This document shows positions 40,990-49,242 of a DNA stretch of 64,000 nucleotides, piece by piece; the stretch's first letter is position 1; every line of letters starts with the position of its first letter. The notes beneath the pieces were generated by a model. It searched no databases and was not told the origin of the DNA. It saw only the letters and a list, made by a program, of their open reading frames with translations. A program made the position numbers and the translations under genes. The DNA comes from Actinoplanes couchii (GTDB taxonomy: Bacteria > Actinomycetota > Actinomycetes > Mycobacteriales > Micromonosporaceae): NCBI RefSeq assembly GCF_016862075.1, contig NZ_BOMG01000108.1, positions 1 through 64,000 of the forward strand, given 5' to 3'.

Positions 40990-42180
40990 GTGGCCTATAC
41001 CGTGCCGCTTCGGCCACCTGGGGGACGTCGTACCTGGACCGTGGTCGACTCGGGCTACAAGACCGTGGCCCCAGTTGAGGAATGGCTGGAGTCCCACCGG
41101 GCCGAGTGGTCACCGAACACGGTGCGTTCGTACGCGACGAGCCTGGCCCACTGGTGGACCTTCCTCGAACAGCGCGACGAGACCGGCAAGTGGAACGCGG
41201 TCGGCGTGCCCGTCGTCGCGGGGTACTTGTCGTGGTTGCGGAACGGCCGAACCGTCGAACGCACCATCACCGCACCGGAAGACCCACCTTCGCCGGAGAC
41301 GTTGGAGACTCGGCTCGCCGCGCTGATCTCCTTCTACCGCTGGCAGGCCGCCGTCCACGAGGTCCCCGTGGCCGCCAAACTCCTACGTGGGGCCCCGCGG
41401 CGTGCACCGGCCCGAGGACTGCTGTCCCACCTGGACAACCGCACCCAACCCAGCCCGTCGTCCCTGGTCCGGGTCCGCACCGTCAAGCGCCGCGATCGGC
41501 CGCCGGTTCTACTGCCGCAGCAGGTCCAGGCCATCCTCGATGGCTGCGCTACCTATGACGCGGCGACCGGGGAATGGGTCGGCAACCTTCGGGACCGATT
41601 CTTCTTCGCTTTGCTGGCCGAGACCGGCATGCGCATCGGTGAAGCCCTGGGCATGCGGATCAACGAGTTTGTCATGGGCCGCGGCGGCACGCCACAGGTC
41701 GACGTGATCCCGCGCGAGGACAACCCCAACGACGCCCGCGTGAAGATGCTGCGTCCCCGTCGCGTCTACGTCGGCAGCGACCTCGAACGCCTCTACGCCG
41801 ACTACCTCACCCTGCTCGCCATGCGGGCCGCCGACCTCGGCCTCCCCGTCAAGCCGAGCGACCCGCTGTTCGTCAACCTGGACCGGCCTCCCTACCTCGC
41901 GGCGCTGCGTGAGGGCACCGTCCGCGACAAGGTGGCCGCCCTGAAACGCAAGGGCATCGGACCCGCGGACTGGACGCCCCACTGGTTCCGGCACACCCAC
42001 GCCACCGCTCTGCTGTTGGGCGGCACCGCTGACTGGGTCGTGTCTCGCCGTCTTGGACACGCCCACGTCCAAACCACGCTGGATCTCTACGGCTGGGTGA
42101 CCGAAGACGAAGCCCTGCGGGCGGCAGCGAACTGGAAGAACTACACCGAAGGCTGGAAGGTGACCACCGATGCGATCTGA
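40990..42180 (+). CDS. tnpA: Tn554 TnpA-like tyrosine recombinase
   Basis: 396 aa with an N-terminal SAM-like core-binding domain (about 25-130) and catalytic domain (about 175-385). The R-H-R-H-Y set is intact: Arg215 (ETGMRIGEAL), His331 and Arg334 (HWFRHTHA), His357 (RRLGHAHV), nucleophile Tyr367 (LDLYGWV); Lys252 is a candidate for the beta-hairpin Lys. The start is GTG 40990 with GAGAGAG upstream. It overlaps the next recombinase by 11 bases. It should carry out strand exchange with the second recombinase. Confidence 0.95.
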   Translation: MAYTVPLRPPGGRRTWTVVDSGYKTVAPVEEWLESHRAEWSPNTVRSYATSLAHWWTFLEQRDETGKWNAVGVPVVAGYLSWLRNGRTVERTITAPEDPPSPETLETRLAALISFYRWQAAVHEVPVAAKLLRGAPRRAPARGLLSHLDNRTQPSPSSLVRVRTVKRRDRPPVLLPQQVQAILDGCATYDAATGEWVGNLRDRFFFALLAETGMRIGEALGMRINEFVMGRGGTPQVDVIPREDNPNDARVKMLRPRRVYVGSDLERLYADYLTLLAMRAADLGLPVKPSDPLFVNLDRPPYLAALREGTVRDKVAALKRKGIGPADWTPHWFRHTHATALLLGGTADWVVSRRLGHAHVQTTLDLYGWVTEDEALRAAANWKNYTEGWKVTTDAI

Positions 42181-44251
42181 CGCCCTCCGCGTCGCACCCA
42201 CTCCGGCGTCCACCGACGCGCTGGGCAGGCTGCTGGCGGATCTGCCGGTCGAGTGGCAAGGCGAGGTGATCGGCCCTGGCATCGACGGCTGGCACGACCG
42301 GACTGAGAAAGGCCGAGCGGCCTCGCTCCGTCTCGCAGGGCTGCCGCCGCGGTTGCGGACCGAACTGGCGTGGATGGCCCACTGGCAGTTCAGGGACGGA
42401 ATCGGAGTCTCCGTGTCGGATTTCAACCAGGCAGCGACCGCACTCGCATGGGCCATCACGTCGGGAAGGGAACATCCGACCTCGATGGCTGCGCTCGACA
42501 AGGACACCTTCATGCGGCTCTACCGGACGTCCTTCGAGTCTCGCCGGGGTCGCCTTCCCTCGCAGGAGAGCGCCGACCGATTTGGCAGGGTGCTGTTCGG
42601 CTATCCGCAGATGGCGCTGATCGCCCGGTTGAATGACAGACCGTGGTGGGTGCTGGATAACTGGCATCCCCGTTGCGACCCTCGCATCCCGGTCAGAGAC
42701 CGGGAGCCGCGACGCTCCGAAGGATGCAGTCCCGGGAAGGCTGAGATTCCTTGGGTCCGTGATGCGATCAAGTGGTTCGCCGGCACGATGCTGGAGTCGG
42801 GGACAAAGACCTGGTCGACCATCACCGGGGGCTCGATGCTGTTCCTGCTGATGTTCGACCGCTGGTTGTCCACCACCGCGGAACCCGCGAGTCTGACCAG
42901 AGATTCGGTCAAGGCCGGTGCCCTGGCATCCTCGTTTCGGCGCTGGCTGAGCGATCCAGCCAACCGCCCGCGAACCTTGGGGCAATCAGTCAGCCAGCGA
43001 GCGGTCAACGACGGCATACGGACCGTCAGCGACATGATGGCATTCATCGTCGAGAACCGCGATGAGTGCCGGACCATCCTCGGCCCCTCCCCGTGGGACG
43101 ACTTGACGGAGATCCAGCCTGCCGTCTGGCGCAAGCAGATCACCCGCAGCCGCGGAGCGAAACCGCTGGTCAATGAAGAGCACTACGTCGATGATCACAC
43201 CCTCGGGCAGATCACGACGGCGCTGCCGACGCTGGGACAGAACAACCCGCAGGCCATGAGGATGCTGCTCCTCCAGATCCTCACCGGACGCCGTGCCAGC
43301 GAGATTTGCATGTGTGACTTCGACTGCCTCTCGCCCGCCACTGGCAAGGCCATTGAGACAGCCGAGGGGGAACAGGTCGCCCGGTTCCGCTACGCGCAGA
43401 GCAAGATCGACCAGGCTCCGGACACGATCCTCGTTGACGCCGAGGTCGTCGCGGTGGTCGAGGAGCAACAACAGTGGGTCCGCGACCGCTTCCCCGGCAC
43501 CCGGCCCTCCTACCTTTTCCCTCAGCAACACGCCAACGCCCACGGCACCAAGCACTCCAGCGCCACCAACTATGGGCGCATCCTGCGCGAGTTCAGTGAG
43601 CAGGTGAACATCACCGACAGCAAGGGACGCCCGGTCCGGCTCAGCAAGACCCACCGGTTCCGGCACACCCGGATCACCCGCCTCGCCGAGCTGGGCCTGC
43701 CCGTCCACGTCCTGCAGCGATACGCCGGCCACTCGAATCCCACCATGTCCATGCACTACGTCGCCCGCCGCGAGGAACATTCCGAGCAGGCGTTCCTGGC
43801 CACCAGGAAGTTCAAGGCCGACGGCACCGCCGTCACGTTCTCCCGCGAGGACCACGACGGCATGCAGTTGTTCAACCGGGCGGATCGCTTCCTTCCGCAT
43901 GGCTACTGCCTGCTACCGCCGCTGCAGACCTGCGACAAGGGGAACGCCTGCCTGACGTGTTCGGTGTTCGTCACCGACTCCAGCCACCTGGACACGCTGC
44001 AGCGTCAACTCGACGAATCCGAGGCTTTGATCGAAAGGCAGACCAGCGCCTTTCAGGCCCGGCACGGTCGGCCGATGCCCGCTGACAACGTGTGGCTCCT
44101 GCAACGCACAGCCGAGCGTGACTCCCTGACCAAACTGCTGACCGCGATGCGAGACAACCCAGGACGGCCCTGCCAGGGGGCGGGCAGCCCCACCTCTGGA
44201 CCGACGCCCATCACCATCGACACGATCCGGCACCGGCAGGCGCGGTCGTGA
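42170..44251 (+). CDS. tnpB: Tn554 TnpB-like large tyrosine recombinase
   Basis: 693 aa, close to the size of Tn554 TnpB. This is a recombinase, not the RNA-guided TnpB nuclease encoded nearby. Catalytic residues are intact: Arg375 (TGRRASEI), His495 and Arg498 (HRFRHTRI), His521 (YAGHSN), Tyr530 (MHYVARR). The C-terminal part has a Cys cluster (CLLPPLQTCDKGNACLTC) that probably binds zinc and a helical tail. Starts inside tnpA and overlaps tnpC by four bases (GTGA). Confidence 0.94.
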   Translation: MRSDALRVAPTPASTDALGRLLADLPVEWQGEVIGPGIDGWHDRTEKGRAASLRLAGLPPRLRTELAWMAHWQFRDGIGVSVSDFNQAATALAWAITSGREHPTSMAALDKDTFMRLYRTSFESRRGRLPSQESADRFGRVLFGYPQMALIARLNDRPWWVLDNWHPRCDPRIPVRDREPRRSEGCSPGKAEIPWVRDAIKWFAGTMLESGTKTWSTITGGSMLFLLMFDRWLSTTAEPASLTRDSVKAGALASSFRRWLSDPANRPRTLGQSVSQRAVNDGIRTVSDMMAFIVENRDECRTILGPSPWDDLTEIQPAVWRKQITRSRGAKPLVNEEHYVDDHTLGQITTALPTLGQNNPQAMRMLLLQILTGRRASEICMCDFDCLSPATGKAIETAEGEQVARFRYAQSKIDQAPDTILVDAEVVAVVEEQQQWVRDRFPGTRPSYLFPQQHANAHGTKHSSATNYGRILREFSEQVNITDSKGRPVRLSKTHRFRHTRITRLAELGLPVHVLQRYAGHSNPTMSMHYVARREEHSEQAFLATRKFKADGTAVTFSREDHDGMQLFNRADRFLPHGYCLLPPLQTCDKGNACLTCSVFVTDSSHLDTLQRQLDESEALIERQTSAFQARHGRPMPADNVWLLQRTAERDSLTKLLTAMRDNPGRPCQGAGSPTSGPTPITIDTIRHRQARS

Positions 44252-44667
44252 GCGACACCCGGCAGCGGAGGATCGACAACCTCACGGACGCGGCCCGCCG
44301 CAAGTCGCAGGCGAAGGTCAAGGCCGCCGAGGCGGCCATACGCAGGCTGATCAAGCGCGGTGACCAAGTGACCTTCCAGGCGGTCCAGCGCGAGGCGGGA
44401 GTCTCGCAGAACTTTCTCTACAAGAACCCGGACCTGCGGGCCAGGATTGAGCACCAGCGGCAAACCCAACGCCCGACCCCACGCCCGGTCCCGGCCGCAG
44501 TGAACACCGAGAACAACATCGTCACGGCCCTCACCGCGGAGGTCACGAGACTGAAGAAGCAGCACCGCCAAGAAGTCACCGAACTCCGCAAAGCGCTGGA
44601 GCAGGCACACGGAGAAAACCTCGCCCTTCGCCGTGAACTCCAGCGCCGAGGAGGGTCCGACGACTAA
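44248..44667 (+). CDS. tnpC: Tn554 TnpC-like accessory protein (DUF6262)
   Basis: 139 aa. An N-terminal HTH (VTFQAVQREAGVSQNFLYKNPDL, about 40-65) precedes a basic linker and a long coiled coil (about 90-135, LTAEVTRLKKQHRQEVTELRKALEQ). In Tn554 the TnpC protein stimulates and orients integration. Order, sizes and overlaps of the three genes match that family. Confidence 0.9.
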   Translation: MSDTRQRRIDNLTDAARRKSQAKVKAAEAAIRRLIKRGDQVTFQAVQREAGVSQNFLYKNPDLRARIEHQRQTQRPTPRPVPAAVNTENNIVTALTAEVTRLKKQHRQEVTELRKALEQAHGENLALRRELQRRGGSDD

Positions 44668-44756
44668 GCGAGGCCCCGGCTTCATCTCATTGATTAGATC
44701 TCATCAACAATTTGAAGTGCAGGAATGATGGAACGGAAAGATCAAACCGGCGATAA

Positions 44757-44762
44757 CTAAAG
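44757..44762 (+). repeat. Right direct repeat CTAAAG of the Tn554-like element
   Basis: Second copy of the core hexamer, preceded inside the element by GATAA. Read on the minus strand it is CTTTAG and contains the TAG stop codon of the RNA-guided nuclease gene. Confidence 0.8.
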
Positions 44763-45968
44763 GACGGGGATTCCAGCGGTCGCCCGCCGGGTTTCCTGCT
44801 TCACGGCCGGTCGCCTCGGACGGAGATTTCCCCGTTGAGGTCTGACACCAGCTCCACAGGCAGCAACCGCCAGCCCGGCGGCCAGAATATTGCGTGCCGC
44901 GTTGACGTCGCGGTCGTGGACGGCCCCGCAGGGGCAGGTCCACGTGCGGACATTCAGCGGCATCTTCTCAGCGATGGCTCCGCAGGCCGAGCAGAGTTTG
45001 GAGGACGGGTACCAGCGGTCGATCACGATCAGGTCCCGGCCATACCAGTCGGCCTTGTGGGTCAGCATGGAGCGGAAGTCGCGCCAGGCCGCGTCGCTGA
45101 TGGCGCGGGCCAGGCGGTGGTTTCTGACCATGTTACGCACGGCCAAGTCCTCGATCACGATCACTTGGTTCTCGCGAACGAGTCGAGTAGTCAGTTGGTG
45201 CAGGGTGTCACGGCGGCGGTCGGCGATGCGGGCGTGGACGCGGGCGACCTTGACCCGGGCCTTGGCCCGATTCTTGGAGCCCTTGTCCTTGCGGGCCAGT
45301 TCCCGCTGCGCACGGGCCAGCCGCTTGCGGTCGGCGCGTTCGTAGCGGGGGTTGTCGATCTTCTCGCCGGTGGACAGGGTGATCAGGTGGTTCAGTCCGG
45401 CGTCGATCCCGACGGCCGCCGTGGTGGCCGGCCCGGGTTCGATGGTGTCCTGGCAGAGTAGGGACACGAACCAGCGGCCTGCCGAATCCCGCGACACCGT
45501 CACCGTGGACGGCGACTGCCCCTCGGGCAGTAGCCTCGACCACACGATGTCCAGGGATGCGGACATCTTCGCCAGGGTCAGCTCGCCGTTCTTCCAGCGA
45601 AACGCGGACGGCGTGAACTCGGCCGAAGCCCGCGACCTGCGCTTGGACTTGAACTGCGGATACCTGGCCCGCTTCTCCCAGAACGCGGAGAACGCGTTTT
45701 GCAGGTGCCGCAGGCACTGTTGGAGCGGAACCGAGGAGACCTCGTTGAGGAACGCCAGCTCCTCGGACTTCTTCCACACCGTCAGCATCGCCGAAGTGGC
45801 GTTGTAGTTGACCCGCTCCTGTCGCTGATACCAGCCCTCGGTGCGGGCCTGCAACGCCAGGTTGTAAACCTTGCGCACACACCCGAACGTCCGATTCAGC
45901 AGGTCAGCCTGCTCCGGAGTCGGATGGAAACGGAACTTGAAAGCCCGCTTCACCGTGCGCGTGGACAT
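44757..45968 (-). CDS. tnpB: RNA-guided TnpB endonuclease (IS605 family)
   Basis: 403 aa, full length, the ancestor type of Cas12. RuvC residues are intact: Asp189 (VGIDAGLN), Glu273 (VIEDLAV), Asp354 (HDRDVNAARN). The zinc finger has Cys326/Cys329 and Cys345/Cys347. The N-terminal HTH-like start FKFRFHPTPEQADLLN and C-terminal tail RRATAGIPVL are typical. TnpB uses an RNA made from the gene's 3' end and the right end, with the guide in the flank. Here that RNA scaffold is cut by the nested insertion at the stop codon, so the enzyme is probably without its native guide. Confidence 0.95.
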   Translation of the reverse strand: MSTRTVKRAFKFRFHPTPEQADLLNRTFGCVRKVYNLALQARTEGWYQRQERVNYNATSAMLTVWKKSEELAFLNEVSSVPLQQCLRHLQNAFSAFWEKRARYPQFKSKRRSRASAEFTPSAFRWKNGELTLAKMSASLDIVWSRLLPEGQSPSTVTVSRDSAGRWFVSLLCQDTIEPGPATTAAVGIDAGLNHLITLSTGEKIDNPRYERADRKRLARAQRELARKDKGSKNRAKARVKVARVHARIADRRRDTLHQLTTRLVRENQVIVIEDLAVRNMVRNHRLARAISDAAWRDFRSMLTHKADWYGRDLIVIDRWYPSSKLCSACGAIAEKMPLNVRTWTCPCGAVHDRDVNAARNILAAGLAVAACGAGVRPQRGNLRPRRPAVKQETRRATAGIPVL

Positions 45969-45978
45969 GCTTCACATA

Positions 45979-46287
45979 TTAGCACATTTGTTCGAAACTG
46001 ATCCGGTGAGCGGTGTGAGGATAAACGCCGAGTTCGCCTTGACGGCGAATCGACCACCCCTGACCTGCTCCGCAGAAGTCCGTTTCCTCTCCGGCCTGAA
46101 GGCCGAAGTATCCACGGAGGAATCTGATGACCACGAACGCCGTGACCAGGCCGGTGGTGATCCCCAACGCGGCGTCGGTGAACGCCCGCAGCAGCCGGAA
46201 GGTACCGACCACGGCCAGCCAAGCGATCATCAGCGGCGTGGCGGCTCGCAATGCGTGCAGGACCTCGAGATAGTGGGTTTCAAGCAT
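45979..46287 (-). pseudogene. Small membrane protein with IS-derived C-terminus
   Basis: From ATG 46287 the first 60 or so residues form a plausible membrane protein (LMIAWLAVVGTFRLLRAF, then ITTGLVTAFVVIRFLRGY). The frame then crosses the IS left end and continues as LQAGEETDFCGAGQG and on to 45979, which is element sequence. The original C-terminus was therefore probably replaced. AAAGG lies upstream of the ATG. Whether the hybrid is made is unknown. Confidence 0.5.
46092..46105. repeat. IS left-end hairpin
   Basis: CGGCC and GGCCG arms around TGAA, about 120 bases upstream of the nuclease start codon. Subterminal hairpins like this are recognised by Y1 transposases in IS200/IS605 elements. 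Confidence 0.65.
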
Positions 46288-46381
46288 GACGGAATGACCT
46301 TTCGAGCCGGTGCGACGGCGGCGAGCAACACGCTCGGCAACGCCCCGTCACATCCGGCCGTGCCATGTCGTCCCCGATCGT

Positions 46382-47122
46382 ATGAAGACCATCCTGCTCA
46401 CCGGCGCGACCGGCACCCTCGGCCGGCCCGTCGCCGCACTCCTGCGCACCCACGGCCACGACGTCCGCGGTCTCAGCCGCAACCCCGGACAGGACTTCCG
46501 CGCCGACCTGACCAGCGGCAACGGCCTCGACACGGCGTTACGCGGGGTGGACGCGGTCGTGCACTGCGCCAGCGACACCCGCCGGATGGGCCGCGGCGAC
46601 GTGACGGGCACCCGCAACCTGCTGAACGCCGCCACCCGAGCCGGCCACCCGTACGTCCTGTTCGTCTCGATCGTCGGCGTCGACACGATCCCCTACCCCT
46701 ACTACCGCGTGAAACTGCGCGCCGAACAACTGGTCCGGGACTACGGCGGCGGTGTCCTGCGGGCCACCCAGTTCCACGACTTCGTCCTCGGCGGGGCCCG
46801 GCTCGCCACGCGCCTGCCGATCGTCCCCGCCCCCGATGTCGCGGTGCAGCCGATCGCCACCCGGGACGTGGCCGCCCGCATCGCCGCAGCGCTCGCCGCG
46901 CCGGTATCCGGCCGGCTGCCCGACCTCGGTGGTCCGCAGGTGCTGCAGGCCCCTGATCTGTTCCGCGACTACCTCGACGCCACCGGCAGCACACGACGGC
47001 TGGTTGCGGTCCGGCTGCCCGGCGCGGCCTTCCGGGCCTTCCGCGCCGGCGCCCACCTGGTCCCCGGCCACCTCACCGCAGGCGAGACCTGGGCTGATTT
47101 CTTGCAGGTACGAATACGTTGA
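46382..47122 (+). CDS. NAD(P)-binding SDR, NmrA-like
   Basis: Atypical SDR of 246 aa. The nucleotide-binding motif is LLTGATGTLGRPV at residues 5-17; VLFVSIVGVDTIPYPYYRVK holds the YxxxK-like pair, as in NmrA or NAD(P)H-quinone reductase-type proteins; the C-terminal half has the family's LPDLGGPQVL. These act as redox sensors or epimerase-like enzymes. ATG 46382 gives the canonical MKTILLTGATG start; no ribosome site is seen. Confidence 0.9.
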   Translation: MKTILLTGATGTLGRPVAALLRTHGHDVRGLSRNPGQDFRADLTSGNGLDTALRGVDAVVHCASDTRRMGRGDVTGTRNLLNAATRAGHPYVLFVSIVGVDTIPYPYYRVKLRAEQLVRDYGGGVLRATQFHDFVLGGARLATRLPIVPAPDVAVQPIATRDVAARIAAALAAPVSGRLPDLGGPQVLQAPDLFRDYLDATGSTRRLVAVRLPGAAFRAFRAGAHLVPGHLTAGETWADFLQVRIR

Positions 47123-47144
47123 CCGTTTGTGCAAAGATCCCCGG

Positions 47145-48083
47145 GTGACGACCGCTGAGCTGTACGCCGACTTCGCCACCCGTGAGGCCCGAGGGGTGTC
47201 TCCGACCTACGAACGGCTGGCGGCGGCGGTCGCCGGGGACACCGTCATACATGAGCTGCTGGAGCGGGTGCCGGTCGCGAAACGGCAGCCGAACCTGCTG
47301 TTCGGGGTGGTCCGGCTGCTCGGCGGCCCGGTCGGCGACGTGGGCGCGTTCCACGACTTCACGGTCGCGAACTGGCCGGCGATCGAGGCGGAACTACTGG
47401 TCCGGGCCACCCAGACCAACGAGGCCGGGCGATGTGCGGTGCTGTTACCCGTACTGGCCGATCTGCCGCAACCCCTCGCCCTGCTGGAGGTCGGCGCGTC
47501 CGCCGGGCTGGGCCTCTATCCCGACCGGTACTCCTACCGCTACGGCGACCACACCCTGGGCACCGGCGGCCCGGTCCTGGACTGCGACCTGACCGGCACC
47601 GAACCACCCACCCGGCTGCCCGAGGTGGTGTGGCGCGCCGGCATCGACCTGAACCCGCTGCGCGTCACCGACCCGGCCGACATCGCCTGGCTGGACGCCC
47701 TGATCTGGCCCGAACACCAGCACCGCCGCGACCGGCTCCGAGCCGCCGCCGCGATCGCCGCCGCCGACCCACCCGAACTGATCGCCGGTGACCTGGTCGA
47801 CGACCTCGCCGCCCTGGCCGCGAAAGCCCCACCCGGCGCCACCCTCGTCGTCTTCCTGACCTCGGTGCTCTACCAGGTCCCGGACGACCGGCGGGCCGCG
47901 TTCATCGACCTCGTCGGCACCCTGCCCGGCCACTGGATCTCCGTCGACCTGCCCGGCGCGGTGGCACCCGCCGACACCCTGCCCCCGGCCTGGGACGACA
48001 CCCTGCACAACGTCGTCACCCTCGACGGCCGCCCACTGGCCTGGGCGAAGGGCCACGGCCAGGCGGTCCGGTGGTTCGGATGA
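47145..48083 (+). CDS. DUF2332 family protein
   Basis: 312 aa, matching the DUF2332 layout: an N-terminal helical part with SPTYERLAAAVAGD and QPNLLFGVVRLL, then LLEVGASAGLGL, which resembles a SAM-methyltransferase motif I, and VVWRAGIDLNPLRVTD. The biochemical role is unknown. Starts with GTG 47145; no ribosome site. First gene of a seven-gene run; its stop overlaps the next ATG (ATGA). Confidence 0.9.
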   Translation: MTTAELYADFATREARGVSPTYERLAAAVAGDTVIHELLERVPVAKRQPNLLFGVVRLLGGPVGDVGAFHDFTVANWPAIEAELLVRATQTNEAGRCAVLLPVLADLPQPLALLEVGASAGLGLYPDRYSYRYGDHTLGTGGPVLDCDLTGTEPPTRLPEVVWRAGIDLNPLRVTDPADIAWLDALIWPEHQHRRDRLRAAAAIAAADPPELIAGDLVDDLAALAAKAPPGATLVVFLTSVLYQVPDDRRAAFIDLVGTLPGHWISVDLPGAVAPADTLPPAWDDTLHNVVTLDGRPLAWAKGHGQAVRWFG

Positions 48084-48712
48084 ACGCCCTGCACACCGAG
48101 ACCGCGGCGTTCGGCGCCGCCCTGGACACGCTGACCGACGCCCACTGGGACCTGCCGACCCGCTGCACACCGTGGACGGTCCGCGGTCTGACCGGGCACG
48201 TCATCACCGTCCTGAGCCGGGTGCCCGACATGATCGCCGCACCGGCGCCTCCGGCACCGGACACCACGGCGACCGGCTACTACCGCCCGGACGAGCGTTT
48301 CAGCCAGGCCGCCAACGATCTGCGGGTACGCACGGGGCAGGCCCGCGCGGTCTCCCCGGCATCGTTCCGCCGGACCGTGACGGCGATGCTGCACGCCGTC
48401 GACGGCTGCGCCCCGAGTCGCCTGGTGACCACCCGGTACGGCGACCACATGCTGCTCACCGACTTCCTGACCACCCGCGTCGTCGAACTGGCCGTGCACG
48501 GCCTGGACGTCGCCGACGCCCTCGGCCGCCCGGCTTGGCTCACCCCGCAGGCGTCGTCCGCCGTACTGGAACTGCTGTTCGGCACCGGCCGCCCCGACCT
48601 GGACTGGCCACCGGAGACGATCCTGCGCCGCGCCACCGGCCGTGCCCCGGTGACCACCGCACAGTCGCAGCAGATGACCGAAGCCGGACTCCGGCCGCTG
48701 ACCCTCGGATAG
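48080..48712 (+). CDS. MDMPI/DinB-like metal-binding protein
   Basis: 210 aa with the mycothiol-dependent maleylpyruvate isomerase N-terminal fold: TRCTPWTVRGLTGHVITVL carries the metal His, and LTTRVVELAVHGLDVADAL the second conserved helix. Only the helical bundle and a short C-terminal region are present. It may act in thiol transfer or detoxification. It overlaps the DUF2332 stop by four bases. Confidence 0.85.
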   Translation: MNALHTETAAFGAALDTLTDAHWDLPTRCTPWTVRGLTGHVITVLSRVPDMIAAPAPPAPDTTATGYYRPDERFSQAANDLRVRTGQARAVSPASFRRTVTAMLHAVDGCAPSRLVTTRYGDHMLLTDFLTTRVVELAVHGLDVADALGRPAWLTPQASSAVLELLFGTGRPDLDWPPETILRRATGRAPVTTAQSQQMTEAGLRPLTLG

Positions 48713-48720
48713 GGAGAACC

Positions 48721-49242
48721 GTGGAACAGGTGAGCACCCGGGTCGTCTACGAAAACCCGTGGATGACGGTTCGGGAGGACCAGGTCCGCCGCCCCGACGG
48801 CAGCCCCGGGATCTACGGTGTCGTCGAGAAACCCGACTTCGCCCTGGTCCTGCCCCGCTGGGAACAGGGCTTCTGGCTGGTCGAGCAGTTCCGATACCCG
48901 GTCGGCCGGCGCGCCTGGGAGTTCCCACAGGGCAGCTGGGGCACCGGAACGACAGGCGATCAGCTGGCCCTGGCCCGTCAGGAGCTGGCCGAGGAGACCG
49001 GCCTGCGCGCCGGTTCGATGACTCATCTCGGTCACCTGTACGAGGCGTACGGCTACTGCACCCAGGGGTTCGACGTCTACCTGGCCACCGAACTGTCCAC
49101 CGGCGACCCGGCCCGGGAGGTGACCGAACAGGACATGATCCACCGCCGGTTCACCGACGCCGAGATCACCGGCCTGATCCGTTCGGGTGACATCGTCGAC
49201 GCCCCGTCCCTGGCCGCCCTGACCCTCTACAGCCTGCGCTGA
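48721..49242 (+). CDS. NUDIX hydrolase, ADP-ribose pyrophosphatase-like
   Basis: 173 aa. The Nudix box is around residues 75-97 with ARQELAEETGL as its core; upstream FRYPVGRRAWEFPQG is typical of ADP-sugar pyrophosphatases (NudF/TrgB-like). Likely cleaves ADP-ribose or a related nucleotide sugar with Mg2+. GTG 48721 follows AGGGAG at 5 bases. The stop shares one base with the next ATG (TGATG). Confidence 0.92.
   Translation: MEQVSTRVVYENPWMTVREDQVRRPDGSPGIYGVVEKPDFALVLPRWEQGFWLVEQFRYPVGRRAWEFPQGSWGTGTTGDQLALARQELAEETGLRAGSMTHLGHLYEAYGYCTQGFDVYLATELSTGDPAREVTEQDMIHRRFTDAEITGLIRSGDIVDAPSLAALTLYSLR

Larger units (their letters stand above)
40864..44762 (+). mobile_element. Tn554-like element nested in an IS hairpin loop
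   Basis: About 3.9 kb, bounded by direct repeats CTAAAG (40864-40869 and 44757-44762) with inner inverted bases TTATC/GATAA. It carries the trio characteristic of Tn554: two tyrosine recombinases (396 and 693 aa) and a 139-aa HTH/coiled-coil protein, all on the plus strand with 4-11 base overlaps. There is no cargo gene. Removing it with one CTAAAG copy restores the hairpin CCCCGCCC-TAAA-GGACGGGG of the IS right end, which marks the exact insertion point. Confidence 0.88.
44757..46108 (-). mobile_element. IS605/IS1341-type element body (tnpB only)
   Basis: The element has a nuclease gene and no Y1 transposase, like IS1341-group elements. Its left end is marked by the hairpin CGGCC-TGAA-GGCCG (46092-46105); the exact boundary is within a few bases of 46108. 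Its right end is split by the Tn554-like insertion and resumes at 40847-40869. Without TnpA it needs a partner transposase in trans to move. Confidence 0.8.

Noticed and set aside
40864..46108. Integrase region as a prophage or ICE
   Set aside because: There are no capsid, terminase, relaxase or transfer genes and no tRNA attachment site; the gene trio and core repeats fit a Tn554-type element.
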